Below are positions 10,001 through 17,422 of a DNA stretch of 64,000 nt, piece after piece. The stretch's first letter is position 1, and the number at the start of each line of letters is the position of its first letter. The position numbers and the translations under genes were made by a program. Where the stretch lies: the NCBI GenBank assembly GCA_002071445.1, contig MWFE01000062.1, positions 62,001 to 126,000 on the forward strand, in the 5' to 3' direction. Origin of the DNA: Bacteroidetes bacterium ADurb.Bin008. Its GTDB lineage: Bacteria; Bacteroidota; Bacteroidia; Bacteroidales; Tenuifilaceae. The notes under the pieces were generated by a model. It was not told the DNA's origin, did not search any database, and was given only the letters and a program-made list of their open reading frames with translations.

Positions 10001-10375
10001 AGGCATCAGGTTCTGTTTGCAGGAGCCAATCGTCATGTTTACTATTTTAAAAATGGAACGGATAGCATAGAGGTTATAAAGGGAAATCGTAAGTATATCG
10101 GAGGTTTTTTACCGGATATCGATCAAGATTTTCAAACCCATACCTTTGAACTCGATACTGGAGATAGTCTCTTCTTTTATACCGACGGCTTGACAGACCA
10201 GAATAATACCGAGAAAAAGAAGTTCTCTGTGGCTCGATTCTTATCCATACTTAAATCCAATATCAACGAGCCCATGGCTGCAATAGGAAAAGCAATTGAG
10301 AATGAATTCGATACCTTTAAAGGCAATGTGAGACAACGCGATGATATTACCGTGGTTGGGCTACGTTTGAAGTAA
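7049..10375 (+). CDS. propeller/Y_Y_Y sensor with SpoIIE-type PP2C phosphatase
   Basis: About 1108 residues. A signal peptide (to about residue 19) is followed by periplasmic two-component-regulator propeller repeats (about 25-660, for example NNNGILEYDGRNW and DSQDNIWLALNNGISY), a Y_Y_Y beta-sandwich (about 690-765), one transmembrane helix (about 772-795, IYVLYIVICASIIYLIVFL), a coiled coil (about 800-860) and a C-terminal SpoIIE/PP2C phosphatase (about 875-1108) with metal-binding DCTGHGVPGAFMSM and FYTDGLTD. The layout is that of a Bacteroides hybrid two-component sensor whose kinase has been replaced by a Ser/Thr phosphatase, usually acting on an anti-sigma antagonist. No partner is nearby. 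Start: ATG 7049 rather than GTG 7043. Confidence 0.9.
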   Translation: MKYFALIISFLLLPIASAFSVSDELGSFPYRNFLYNEYHGHFQNWAIVQDHRGIIYVANNNGILEYDGRNWSLIPVNNAVCRSLDVDESGRVWVGALNEMGYLAPDSEGAMSFHSVLHVLDQEEPIGLVRQIYATKNGIYFCTNGCIFRIKGNQLRKWYPKTYFHRTYCVADTILSFQPDVGLTAMQGDTMVMVKGAERLEKTRIYTILPYDATRILIGTQSEGLFLLEVKTNCEGESAGKNLLEPFKTSNDPFFKENWIYNGLRLPNGWYAIATYRGGAVVLNEKGQVLQYIGKEQGMQDETVWNIACDSQDNIWLALNNGISYSALISPITKWDSNSGLQGVLQSVNRYQGVLYVSSNTGVYYLERKNFKKIDGIFNLSWNISVVKSADGKETAFVATGDGVYQLENKKAKKINNAPAYMVYQSKYHKNILFIGLYEGIGVMSYKGGKWHYLGRIEGIDEMVPFLTEDDDGNLWHTAYNKYIVRVAISHPAELKYDSREEFVQLPYSATPNTETKLINLNGQIKLTTDKGLAFYNADTKRFEPDSSLGTEFTTGNTGITIFNLDSFYNLWFESLKEPYTQSIERAVFNPEGFFIRLTSELNEIPNSNFYDVHTDNDGVSWITSADGLYRFDPSVDKKGRKIPSVVIRRVVDAQKHTIFKGAFPRFCGDEFFLCTGTEQQVRDIPAIPYTSNSLTFTFTSPFFGQEAKMLYSYMLEGYEKDWSEWTTSNTKDYTNLPHGKYRFLVKALSAYEVESNVAAFSFSIRRPWFHHPLIYVLYIVICASIIYLIVFLNAKRLTAINRRLHKLVEKRTQEILLKQQDIIEKNAMLEKQKERILAQNEELMYVNMQTNASIQYALTIQQAILPEKKTLHLYFEHFVIYRPRDVVSGDFYWFSYIPPRNNMAAKKVFAIADCTGHGVPGAFMSMIGSRMLSEIVNERGVTDPSQILHELNIMLNLVLHQESTENFDGMDVALCTIEITSNNRHQVLFAGANRHVYYFKNGTDSIEVIKGNRKYIGGFLPDIDQDFQTHTFELDTGDSLFFYTDGLTDQNNTEKKKFSVARFLSILKSNINEPMAAIGKAIENEFDTFKGNVRQRDDITVVGLRLK

Positions 10376-10422
10376 TATCGCCTTTTTTTGCTTTAATGCT
10401 TTTTAATTATTCCCTTTTTAGC

Positions 10423-10430
10423 TACTTTTG
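10423..10430 (+). promoter_or_regulatory. Bacteroidota -7 promoter element of the cobalamin-riboswitch operon
   Basis: TACTTTTG followed by C matches TAnnTTTG and lies 8 bp before the 5' edge of the riboswitch, where a transcription start would be expected. A clear -33 element at the proper spacing is not seen. Confidence 0.6.
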
Positions 10431-10437
10431 CACTATT

Positions 10438-10587
10438 CACGGTTAATGGAATCCCGTGCAAATCGGGAGCAGTACCCGCTGCTGTAATCTCCTTTTAACC
10501 GTTGGGTTACCCTGCCACTGTTTCGCAAAGATGGCGCGAGATGGGAAGGCCTATCCAACGGGGAGTAAGCCAGAAGACCAACCGGTG
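10438..10587 (+). promoter_or_regulatory. cobalamin (adenosylcobalamin-class) riboswitch
   Basis: The conserved core is plain: AATGGAATCCCGTGCAAATC near 10445, then CCCGCTGCTGTAA (about 10476), GCCACTG (10514-10520), GGGAAGGC (10543-10550) and the B12 box AGCCAGAAGACC (10568-10579). The ends CACGGTT (10438-10444) and AACCGGTG (10580-10587) can close P1. About 125 bp separate it from the start of the DUF4465 lipoprotein gene. In the family, high cobalamin turns expression off. It explains the gene-free stretch 10376-10711. Confidence 0.93.
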
Positions 10588-10711
10588 AATAAACTTCAAC
10601 TCGTAAGCTTTCGGGAAAAAAGGCTGAAGATATTTATACTTGTTTCTTCTACAAAAACCCCAAAATTACGGCTTGAAGGTTTAAATTATTAACTTTTAAA
10701 TCTTTAAAGCT

Positions 10712-11428
10712 ATGAAAAGAAAAAAATTTGTTGGCGTTCTGGCGCTTTGCGCTTCAGTGGCTATGCTTTTTGTATCCTGCAAAAAGGATGAAATGATTCG
10801 TGAAACCGTTAGCTTTCAATCGGTATTGTTAGACCCAAACAGCTATTGGAATGGCTCCGATGGCACGGGTGATATTACCATCGGGTTGGCAACTTTTAGC
10901 AATTCGTACAATGCTGACTGGGATTATTGGGAGGGGTTTGCCATATCCAATATGACCGATATTCAGACGCCGGGTTTTATGAATCAGTATAGCGCATATT
11001 GTGGTGGCAATCCCGATGGTAGCAATGTGTATGCAGTAGCATACGTAAACAACGGGAGTGCAAACATAACCTTCAAACACGAGGTGGATTTGGTATCGGC
11101 AAGGATATGCAATTCAACCTGGGCTTACTTGTCTATGCTTAATGGCGATGAGTTTTCCAAAAAGTTTGATAATGGCGATTGGTTCTTGTTGACCATCATA
11201 GCGTACAACAGTAATGACAAGGAGGTGGGACGAAATGAGTTTTACCTGGCCGATTTCCGTTCTGCTGATGGCTATATCATTGACCGTTGGACAAAGGTTA
11301 ACTTGGGTAGTTTGAAAGGAGTGAAAAGAATGGCATTCAATCTTAATTCAACTGACCAGGGCGATTGGGGAATGAATACTCCCGCCTACTTCTGCCTTGA
11401 CGATTTATCATACGAATTTCCTCAGTAG
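10712..11428 (+). CDS. DUF4465 lipoprotein, cobalamin-regulated
   Basis: 238 residues. A lipoprotein signal peptide ends in the lipobox FVSC with Cys23, followed by KKDE, so it is likely anchored in the outer membrane, perhaps facing outward. The rest is one DUF4465 domain: WEGFAISNM, GDWFLLTIIAY, EVGRNEFYLADFR, and near the C-terminus DQGDWGMNTPAYFCLDDL. DUF4465 proteins recur in cobalamin uptake loci of Bacteroidota, and this one is the first gene after a cobalamin riboswitch, so a role in surface capture of corrinoids is a reasonable inference. No BtuB receptor or BtuG partner is next to it. The next gene starts 21 bp downstream. Confidence 0.87.
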   Translation: MKRKKFVGVLALCASVAMLFVSCKKDEMIRETVSFQSVLLDPNSYWNGSDGTGDITIGLATFSNSYNADWDYWEGFAISNMTDIQTPGFMNQYSAYCGGNPDGSNVYAVAYVNNGSANITFKHEVDLVSARICNSTWAYLSMLNGDEFSKKFDNGDWFLLTIIAYNSNDKEVGRNEFYLADFRSADGYIIDRWTKVNLGSLKGVKRMAFNLNSTDQGDWGMNTPAYFCLDDLSYEFPQ

Positions 11429-11448
11429 AAATCAACCGTTCTGTAGCC

Positions 11449-12969
11449 ATGCTTCGCCGGGTATCGTTTGTTTTTACTATCCTGTTTGTTGCACATTGTA
11501 CGGCTTCGGCCAACAATGTTGTTCTTAGCAATGCTGTAATAAATGGCAATGCCATTGAGTTTAGCATTTCGTGGGAAAATGCATGGAATTTTTGGCAGCA
11601 AAGGGGCAGTCACGATGCTGTTTGGCTGTTTGCCAAGGGCAAAGCCGCCAAAGGCGAATGGGTACACATTGATTTTACCATCGAATCAGGTAAGCACATT
11701 GCAATGCCCCCTTTAACCATCGAAGTGCCCTTGGATGCAAAGGGGGTATTTGTTTTCAATGTTGCTGAAGGCACATACAATATACCGGAGACACAGGTTG
11801 TACTGGTGGCCGACGCCAACCTGATGGCTTTTACCGATATCCGGATTTACGCCATTGAGATGGTGCATATACCTCAAGGCGCATTCTTTTTTGGCGATGG
11901 GGCATCCATATCTTCGTTGGCTGATACGGCCGGTGATCCACTGCTCATTTCGTCCGAGGATGCCATTAATTGTGCACTCTGGAGCATACAGAATGCCAAT
12001 GCAGTGTTTCCGCCCACGCCCTTACCTCATGAAATTCCCGGGAATTACCCCAAAGGATTCAACCCCTTTTACCTGATGAAGTACGAAATTTCGCAGGTTC
12101 AGTATGCCGATTTTTTGAATACGCTCACGTATGTACAACAGCAAAAGCGTACTGCCGTGCAGCCTTCATTCCCACAGGGAACATTTGCAATGGTTAACGC
12201 TAACCAGCCCGATAGCCTATACAGAAATGGCATTGCTATCAAACAGCCCGGGATACCCGGTCATACGCCGGCACAATATGCAATGGATGGCAATGCCAAT
12301 GGCATTTTCGATGAAGAGGACGATGGCTTGCACCGCGCTGCCAATTTTCTTAATTGGGCCGATGTAAGTGCATACTTAGACTGGGCTGCCTTGCGTCCTA
12401 TTTCCGAGATGGAATTTGAAAAAGCCTGCAGGGGACACTTATCGCCTGTGGCAGGCGAGTTTGCCTGGGGTACGGATAGAGTAACCAATGCCAACCATCC
12501 GGTTGACGATGGCACACCTTTTGAATCGGTTAGCGATGTGCCTGAAGAGGGGAGTGGATTGGCAAACCACGGTAATGTGGTGGCTTCCGAGGGGTGGGGC
12601 TTAAGGGGAGTGTTACGTACCGGTTTTGCCGCAAGCGAAGGCACCGAAAGAGTGGAATCGGGAGCGGCGTTCTATGGGGCCATGGAGATGAGCGGAAATG
12701 TATGGGAGTACACCATTATGGTTGCCGGCGAAGGAGTGCTTTTCACAGGCGAACCCGGTGATGGGTCACTCGATTCCGTTGGGAATGCAAATGAAACGGG
12801 ATGGTGTAACCCCGATACGGGTAATGGCGTATTACTGAAAGGTGGTGCTTGGAGCAGTACCATTGCCGAGGTGGGAGCATGGCGTGATTTAGCAGTATCC
12901 GACAGGTTTTATAGCCATATCAAACCCACTCAACGAAGAAATACCACCGGGGGCAGGGGAGGAAGGTGA
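11449..12969 (+). CDS. secreted FGE/SUMF1-fold protein, probably non-catalytic
   Basis: 506 residues. A signal peptide (about 1-21) is followed by a beta-rich region with Ig-like look (about 22-130) and an FGE-sulfatase/SUMF1 fold (about 134-506): MVHIPQGAFFFGDG, KYEISQVQYADFLN, RPISEMEFEKACRG, MSGNVWEY and KGGAWSS. Formylglycine-generating enzymes need a Cys pair near the C-terminus; the last 60 residues here have no Cys, so this is more likely a structural or ligand-binding relative, as with GldJ/GldK of the T9SS. It lies 21 bp after the DUF4465 gene in the riboswitch operon and overlaps a possible GTG start of the next gene. Specific role unknown. Confidence 0.82.
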   Translation: MLRRVSFVFTILFVAHCTASANNVVLSNAVINGNAIEFSISWENAWNFWQQRGSHDAVWLFAKGKAAKGEWVHIDFTIESGKHIAMPPLTIEVPLDAKGVFVFNVAEGTYNIPETQVVLVADANLMAFTDIRIYAIEMVHIPQGAFFFGDGASISSLADTAGDPLLISSEDAINCALWSIQNANAVFPPTPLPHEIPGNYPKGFNPFYLMKYEISQVQYADFLNTLTYVQQQKRTAVQPSFPQGTFAMVNANQPDSLYRNGIAIKQPGIPGHTPAQYAMDGNANGIFDEEDDGLHRAANFLNWADVSAYLDWAALRPISEMEFEKACRGHLSPVAGEFAWGTDRVTNANHPVDDGTPFESVSDVPEEGSGLANHGNVVASEGWGLRGVLRTGFAASEGTERVESGAAFYGAMEMSGNVWEYTIMVAGEGVLFTGEPGDGSLDSVGNANETGWCNPDTGNGVLLKGGAWSSTIAEVGAWRDLAVSDRFYSHIKPTQRRNTTGGRGGR

Positions 12970-12989
12970 ACAATATAAAAAAATTGTAT

Positions 12990-13424
12990 ATGAAAGTAGT
13001 CAACTTGAAACTATTGATTGTATTATTGGCTGCATTAGTGACTTCACTGTTGAACAATAACCCTCTTTTTGCCCAGGCCAACTTTGCCGGAGGGAAGGGT
13101 GGGGGATATGGCCTCCTTGAGGTTAAAACCGATATTACAAGCGTTGGCAACGACCTTAACACTTCGTTTGAAGCTACCATATTCCCAAACCCCATTGAAA
13201 AGAATCAGGTGCTCAGGGTTAGACTCAACGGGGTAGAACAAAAATCAAAAGTGAAAATCGTAATATCTGACATGATTGGATTTCAGGTGTTTGTGCAAGA
13301 AATGGAAGTTACAACGGAATTTGACATCCATTTGCCTTATGAAAAACTGACGAAAGGGATTTACCTGATATCGTTTCAGTATAGTAAGAATAAAATTACC
13401 CGAAGGTTAAGCTATTTAGGCTGA
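12990..13424 (+). CDS. very short T9SS type A sorting-domain protein
   Basis: 144 residues. A signal peptide ends at PLFAQ (about residue 29). Only about 36 residues, beginning with a Gly-rich ANFAGGKGGGYG, precede a complete T9SS type A sorting domain: ATIFPNPIEKNQVLRVRL through GIYLISFQYSKNKITRRLSYLG. There is thus almost no cargo. A GTG at 12966 would give a GTGA overlap with the previous stop and an eight-residue longer N-terminus; ATG 12990 is preferred because it gives a standard signal peptide. It is the last gene of the cobalamin-riboswitch operon and ends 4 bp before a convergent gene. Confidence 0.8.
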   Translation: MKVVNLKLLIVLLAALVTSLLNNNPLFAQANFAGGKGGGYGLLEVKTDITSVGNDLNTSFEATIFPNPIEKNQVLRVRLNGVEQKSKVKIVISDMIGFQVFVQEMEVTTEFDIHLPYEKLTKGIYLISFQYSKNKITRRLSYLG

Positions 13425-13428
13425 CGAA

Positions 13429-13797
13429 CTATTTTTTAAAGATAAAGTAAACCGCCAGAACAAGAAAGATAAAACCAATCACGTGGTTCATTCGGAACGA
13501 TTCGGTTTTGAAAACCAGTAGCGTGAAAATCACAAATACCGTAAGGGTAATCACTTCCTGAATCACTTTCAGCTCGACCAACGAAAAGTGACCTCCGTTG
13601 CCCTTAAATCCCATACGATTTGCTGGAACCTGAAAGATGTATTCAAAAAATGCAATGCCCCAGCTGATTAGAATAATGGAGAATAAACCCAAGCCCTCAA
13701 ACCATTCCATTTCCTTAAACTTTAGATGCCCATACCATGCCAGGGTCATGAACGTGTTGGAAAGAACTAAAAGCAGTATAGTATATACAGCATTCAT
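13429..13797 (-). CDS. DUF486 family membrane protein (DMT superfamily)
   Basis: 122 residues and four hydrophobic helices, as in DUF486 proteins of the drug/metabolite transporter superfamily. Typical features are SNTFMTLAWYGHLKF near the N-terminus, WGIAFFEYIFQVPANRMG in the middle, and ELKVIQEVITLTVFVIF. The transported substrate is not known. The frame opens further upstream with a TTG at 13818, but ATG 13797 gives the family's usual start. It faces the cobalamin operon tail to tail. Confidence 0.88.
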   Translation of the reverse strand: MNAVYTILLLVLSNTFMTLAWYGHLKFKEMEWFEGLGLFSIILISWGIAFFEYIFQVPANRMGFKGNGGHFSLVELKVIQEVITLTVFVIFTLLVFKTESFRMNHVIGFIFLVLAVYFIFKK

Positions 13798-13929
13798 TGA
13801 ATGGAAAATATTTCGCAAATATATTCAAAAAATTATCGGAATTTTGGCGATGCCATTTACACCCTCTTTCTCTTTTTTACCCGTTTTTTGTTTTAAAGAG
13901 GGAGAATGGTTGAAAACTTAGCCTGTCGA

Positions 13930-13961
13930 TTTGGAAGAGTTTACTCAGTATTCTACCTTTG
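13930..13961 (+). promoter_or_regulatory. Bacteroidota promoter for the YggS-family gene
   Basis: TTTG (13930-13933), a 20-bp spacer, then TACCTTTG (13954-13961): a full match to the primary-sigma consensus TTTG-N19-21-TAnnTTTG. It ends 16 bp before the ATG at 13978, giving a very short leader. Confidence 0.7.
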
Positions 13962-13977
13962 AAAAAAACTCAATACC

Positions 13978-14646
13978 ATGAGTAGTATTAGAGAGAACAT
14001 TTTGAGGCTGAAAGACGAAATCCCACAGAATGTGGTGCTTGTGGCCATTAGTAAAACTCATTTGCCCGATATGATTATGGAAGCGTATGGCACCGGGCAC
14101 AGAATTTTTGGTGAGAACAAAGTGCAGGAAATGGTTGGCAAGTACGAAGTGTTGCCCAAGGATATTCGATGGCACATGGTGGGGCATCTGCAAAGCAATA
14201 AAGTGAAGTACCTTGCCCCATTCGTTTCATTGATTCATTCTGTGGATAGCCTCAAACTACTTCAGGAGATTAACAAGCAGGCTACAAAAAACGGGCGGGT
14301 AATCGATTGCCTATTGCAATTGCATATAGCCGAGGAGGAAGAGAAATTCGGTTTGTCGTTCGATGAGGTGAAGGCTTTGCTCCAATCAGTTGATTACCGG
14401 TCATTTCAAAATATCAGAATCGTTGGGCTGATGGGCATGGCCACGTTTACCGACGACATGGACAAGGTACGGAAAGAGTTTAAGGGGTTGCGACAAGTTT
14501 TTTGTGAAATTAAAACTTTATTTTTCGAAGGAAATGATGATTTTCAAATCCTATCCATGGGTATGTCAGGCGATTATAAAGTTGCCATAGCCGAAGGTAG
14601 TACAATGATACGGGTGGGTAGCATAATTTTTGGCGAAAGAGAGTAG
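13978..14646 (+). CDS. YggS/YBL036C family pyridoxal phosphate homeostasis protein
   Basis: 222 residues, single-domain alanine-racemase-like TIM barrel binding pyridoxal phosphate. The PLP lysine is in LVAISKTHLPDMI (Lys26). Also present are RIFGENKVQEMVGK, WHMVGHLQSNKVKYL, LLQLHIAEEEEKFGL, GLMGMATF and the phosphate-binding LSMGMSGDYKVAIAEGSTMIRVGSIIFG. Members keep PLP and amino-acid pools balanced in the cytoplasm without a known catalytic reaction. It has its own strong promoter at 13930. Confidence 0.95.
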   Translation: MSSIRENILRLKDEIPQNVVLVAISKTHLPDMIMEAYGTGHRIFGENKVQEMVGKYEVLPKDIRWHMVGHLQSNKVKYLAPFVSLIHSVDSLKLLQEINKQATKNGRVIDCLLQLHIAEEEEKFGLSFDEVKALLQSVDYRSFQNIRIVGLMGMATFTDDMDKVRKEFKGLRQVFCEIKTLFFEGNDDFQILSMGMSGDYKVAIAEGSTMIRVGSIIFGERE

Positions 14647-14709
14647 GGCACAATTAAAAAATAGCTATTTTTCAAACCATTTTCGTACCTATAAGTAAAA
14701 CAAATCCAA

Positions 14710-15687
14710 ATGGCAAATTTAATCACAAACTATTTAGGGCTTAAACTGAAAAACCCTGTAATCGTAAGCAGTTCAGGATTAACCTCGAACCTTGAATCCA
14801 TAAAACAACTTGAGAAGAATGGAGCTGCAGCCGTAGTGTTGAAGTCGCTTTTCGAGGAGCAGATACTAAATGAGGCGGGTGTGCTTTCGGGTCAAAGCGA
14901 TTATCCCGAGGCAGAGGACTATTTGAAGGCATACGTCACGAGCAATAATGTGAGTAAATACCTTGAGCTGATTACCAAGGCCAAAGAATCTGTAAACATC
15001 CCCGTAATTGCCAGTATAAACTGCGTTGATGCCTATAAATGGATTGATTTTGCTGCACAAATACAGCAGGCAGGAGCTGATGCCTTGGAGATTAACGTTT
15101 TTTTGCTTCCAAGCAATATTAACAAAACAGCCGATGAGTACGAATCGGTGTATTTCGACTTGGCAGAAAAGCTGAAAAAAGTAATTACCATACCCATTTC
15201 TTTTAAGTTGGGCAATCATTTTACCAACCCCATCCGGATTATACAGCAACTTTGGTTTCGTAAGGTACGGGGGGTAACACTGTTCAATAGATTTTTTGCA
15301 CCCGATATCGATATCGATAAACTGAAAGTAATTCCTGCCGAAGTGTTCAGTAGTCCCACTGAGATTAGGGACATTTTGCGCTGGGTGGCCATTGCCAGCC
15401 ATGAAGTTCCTGAGATTAATATTTCTGCTTCCACCGGAATCCACAATGGCGATGCAGCCATTAAGATGTTGCTTGCTGGGGCAACCACTTTGCAGGTTTG
15501 CTCCACTTTGTACATCCATGGTGCGTCACACCTTGGAAAGATTATTGAATTTATTGAAAAATGGATGGATGGTAAGGGCTACAAATCCATTGACGACTTT
15601 AGAGGGTTAATGAGTTACAAAAACATTGGCGATCCTGAGGTGTATGAGCGTAGCCAGTTTATGAGGCATTTTTCGGCGCACGAGTAA
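14710..15687 (+). CDS. dihydroorotate dehydrogenase-like protein
   Basis: 325 residues with the FMN-binding TIM barrel of dihydroorotate dehydrogenases: LGLKLKNPVIVSSSGLT at the N-terminus, PVIASINCVDAYKW, GADALEINVFLLP, ISFKLGNHFTNP and the phosphate-binding STGIHNGDAAIKMLLAGATTLQVCS. In Bacteroidota this is a family separate from PyrD; the catalytic Cys/Ser loop of true class 1 enzymes is not evident, so the substrate may differ from dihydroorotate. It lies 63 bp after the YggS-family gene and is probably cytoplasmic. Confidence 0.85.
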   Translation: MANLITNYLGLKLKNPVIVSSSGLTSNLESIKQLEKNGAAAVVLKSLFEEQILNEAGVLSGQSDYPEAEDYLKAYVTSNNVSKYLELITKAKESVNIPVIASINCVDAYKWIDFAAQIQQAGADALEINVFLLPSNINKTADEYESVYFDLAEKLKKVITIPISFKLGNHFTNPIRIIQQLWFRKVRGVTLFNRFFAPDIDIDKLKVIPAEVFSSPTEIRDILRWVAIASHEVPEINISASTGIHNGDAAIKMLLAGATTLQVCSTLYIHGASHLGKIIEFIEKWMDGKGYKSIDDFRGLMSYKNIGDPEVYERSQFMRHFSAHE

Positions 15688-15716
15688 GGAGGATAGGATT
15701 TCAACTGACGAAAATT

Positions 15717-16262
15717 TTACAGCATCTCGCTTCTTGTCCTGTCGAGGAGATTTTCCATTTCGTGAATGAGTGATTGTTTGTTGCTGATTACACGGTGCGA
15801 GGAGATCTTTAACCAATCCAAACGCTGTTCAATCTCCTCCCGGTTTAGATTCATCATGGCACTTTCAATAACCGTGAATGCCTCAATGGAGGTTTGGTAA
15901 TCACCGTCCACCAGTATTTCGAAGAACACATCGAGGCTACCCGAAAAATCGAGTCTGCTTTGCCAACAAATGGTCAGCATGTCTCCAACATTTTTATGCG
16001 GAAAGTTCTTTTTCAGATGCTTTACAAGAATTGAGACAACATCCTTTTCCTTTGCATTTGAGATAAACTCAACAATATGCTTTTTAAGCAACAACGACCT
16101 TTCCGTCATTAGCAGATCCAGCAGTGGTTCAATAATGAACAATTCGTAGTTCTCTTTTACTCCATGCAGGAAGGTTATGATTTTGTCGTCCGAATCATTC
16201 ATCAACGAATGGACAATCATTCGTTGCCGTTCCTTAACCGTTTTTTCATCCCTGTTTTCCAT
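15717..16262 (-). CDS. hypothetical HEAT-like helical protein
   Basis: 181 residues, predicted all-helical, no signal peptide or membrane helix. Repeated amphipathic helix pairs (for example ELFIIEPLLDLLMTERSLLL and EFISNAKEKDVVSILVKHL) look like HEAT or Armadillo-type repeats, suggesting a cytoplasmic protein-binding scaffold. I do not recognise a specific family. A TTG at 16286 would extend the frame, but ATG 16262 sits just after a perfect promoter element at 16284-16291 and is the better start. Convergent with the dihydroorotate dehydrogenase-like gene. Confidence 0.7.
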   Translation of the reverse strand: MENRDEKTVKERQRMIVHSLMNDSDDKIITFLHGVKENYELFIIEPLLDLLMTERSLLLKKHIVEFISNAKEKDVVSILVKHLKKNFPHKNVGDMLTICWQSRLDFSGSLDVFFEILVDGDYQTSIEAFTVIESAMMNLNREEIEQRLDWLKISSHRVISNKQSLIHEMENLLDRTRSEML

Positions 16263-16283
16263 ACCCAACTTGAAATAACGCAA

Positions 16284-16291
16284 CAAAGGTA
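16284..16291 (-). promoter_or_regulatory. Bacteroidota -7 promoter element for the HEAT-like gene
   Basis: On the minus strand this is TACCTTTG, an exact TAnnTTTG match, 21 bp before the ATG at 16262. Its position excludes the TTG at 16286 as the start. Confidence 0.55.
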
Positions 16292-16484
16292 ATACTGTTT
16301 ACACTTTTTTCTTAATCGGTTTTTTTCATTCCTCAGTAATTATTCGTTACTTTAGCGCTAAATTCGAAAAATAAGGCCATATTTTGTGGAATAATTTTAA
16401 ACTTTGCCTATTGTAAGAAAAAAAATATTATTTTTACTAACCAAAACTTGGTATTAAACGTAAACACCTCAAAAAAATTTAGTT

Positions 16485-17402
16485 ATGTCGAAAAGGGTAC
16501 TGGCAGACAATATAAAATGGTTGATAGGTTCAACACTAATCCTGTTTTTACTTGGGTGCTCTTCAGAATCGTCCCGTAAGGATAGGATAGAAGTGGATGC
16601 TTCCGAAATATCCTCGCAAGAATTGGCTAAAGAGGGGATTCAGACGGCACGTCAAATTTTTTACTCCTTACCCTCTCCATTGGAAACTGCCATGATTCTG
16701 AAGCGTTCAGGAGCTCAATACAACGAGGAGTTGTTAAATCCTGTTGACAATGCCTCGAAATACACCACCAACAAAAGCATGGCCCTTAATTTGGGGATTT
16801 ATAGCACCGATTTAAGCTATGCCAGCTTGTTTGACCAAACTCAGGCTTCCATTAAGTACATGGCTGTATCGAAGCGCATGGCTGAGGGATTGGGAATACT
16901 CAATGCCATTGATAATACCATTGTTCAAAGGCTTGAGGAGAATGTTAATAATCGCGAAGCGATTATGGATATTATTTCAGAGTCGTTGCTCAATACCAGT
17001 TCAATTCTTGAGGAAGACGATAGGGTTGCCATTGGTTCCGTAATTCTCGTTGGCGGGTGGATTGAGGGTTTATACATTGCAACATCGTTGGTTGACGATG
17101 TTAAGCAGGCCGACAATGAACTGGTTGATAGGATTATTGATCAAAAATTGTCCTTATCCACCGTGGTAAACCTACTGGAACAGCATAAGGATAATTCCGA
17201 TGTGAATGAGGTGTTAGGCGATATCAAAGCCCTTGCTGCCGTGTATGAAAAAATTCAAATTTCTTTTTCGGGCGTTGAGGCTGTGGAGCAAGAGGGGCAA
17301 ACAACCGTATTGCGTAGTAAAAATGTAGTTTCTGTTAACCCCACTGTTTTTAACGAGCTTAGAAATAAAGTGGCTTCAATTCGTACAAAGTATATCATGT
17401 AA
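16485..17402 (+). CDS. hypothetical lipoprotein, helical
   Basis: 305 residues. The N-terminus is a lipoprotein signal with FLLGC (Cys25) followed by SSESS. The rest appears helical, with a conserved-looking LPSPLETAMILKRSGA segment near residue 65 and several Asp/Glu-rich helices. I do not recognise the family with certainty; it looks like a conserved Bacteroidota envelope protein. It is followed 20 bp later by another small secreted protein, and a terminator ends the pair at 17892, so the two are probably one transcript. Confidence 0.75.
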   Translation: MSKRVLADNIKWLIGSTLILFLLGCSSESSRKDRIEVDASEISSQELAKEGIQTARQIFYSLPSPLETAMILKRSGAQYNEELLNPVDNASKYTTNKSMALNLGIYSTDLSYASLFDQTQASIKYMAVSKRMAEGLGILNAIDNTIVQRLEENVNNREAIMDIISESLLNTSSILEEDDRVAIGSVILVGGWIEGLYIATSLVDDVKQADNELVDRIIDQKLSLSTVVNLLEQHKDNSDVNEVLGDIKALAAVYEKIQISFSGVEAVEQEGQTTVLRSKNVVSVNPTVFNELRNKVASIRTKYIM

Positions 17403-17422
17403 ATAAAAATAACTACTCCGTT

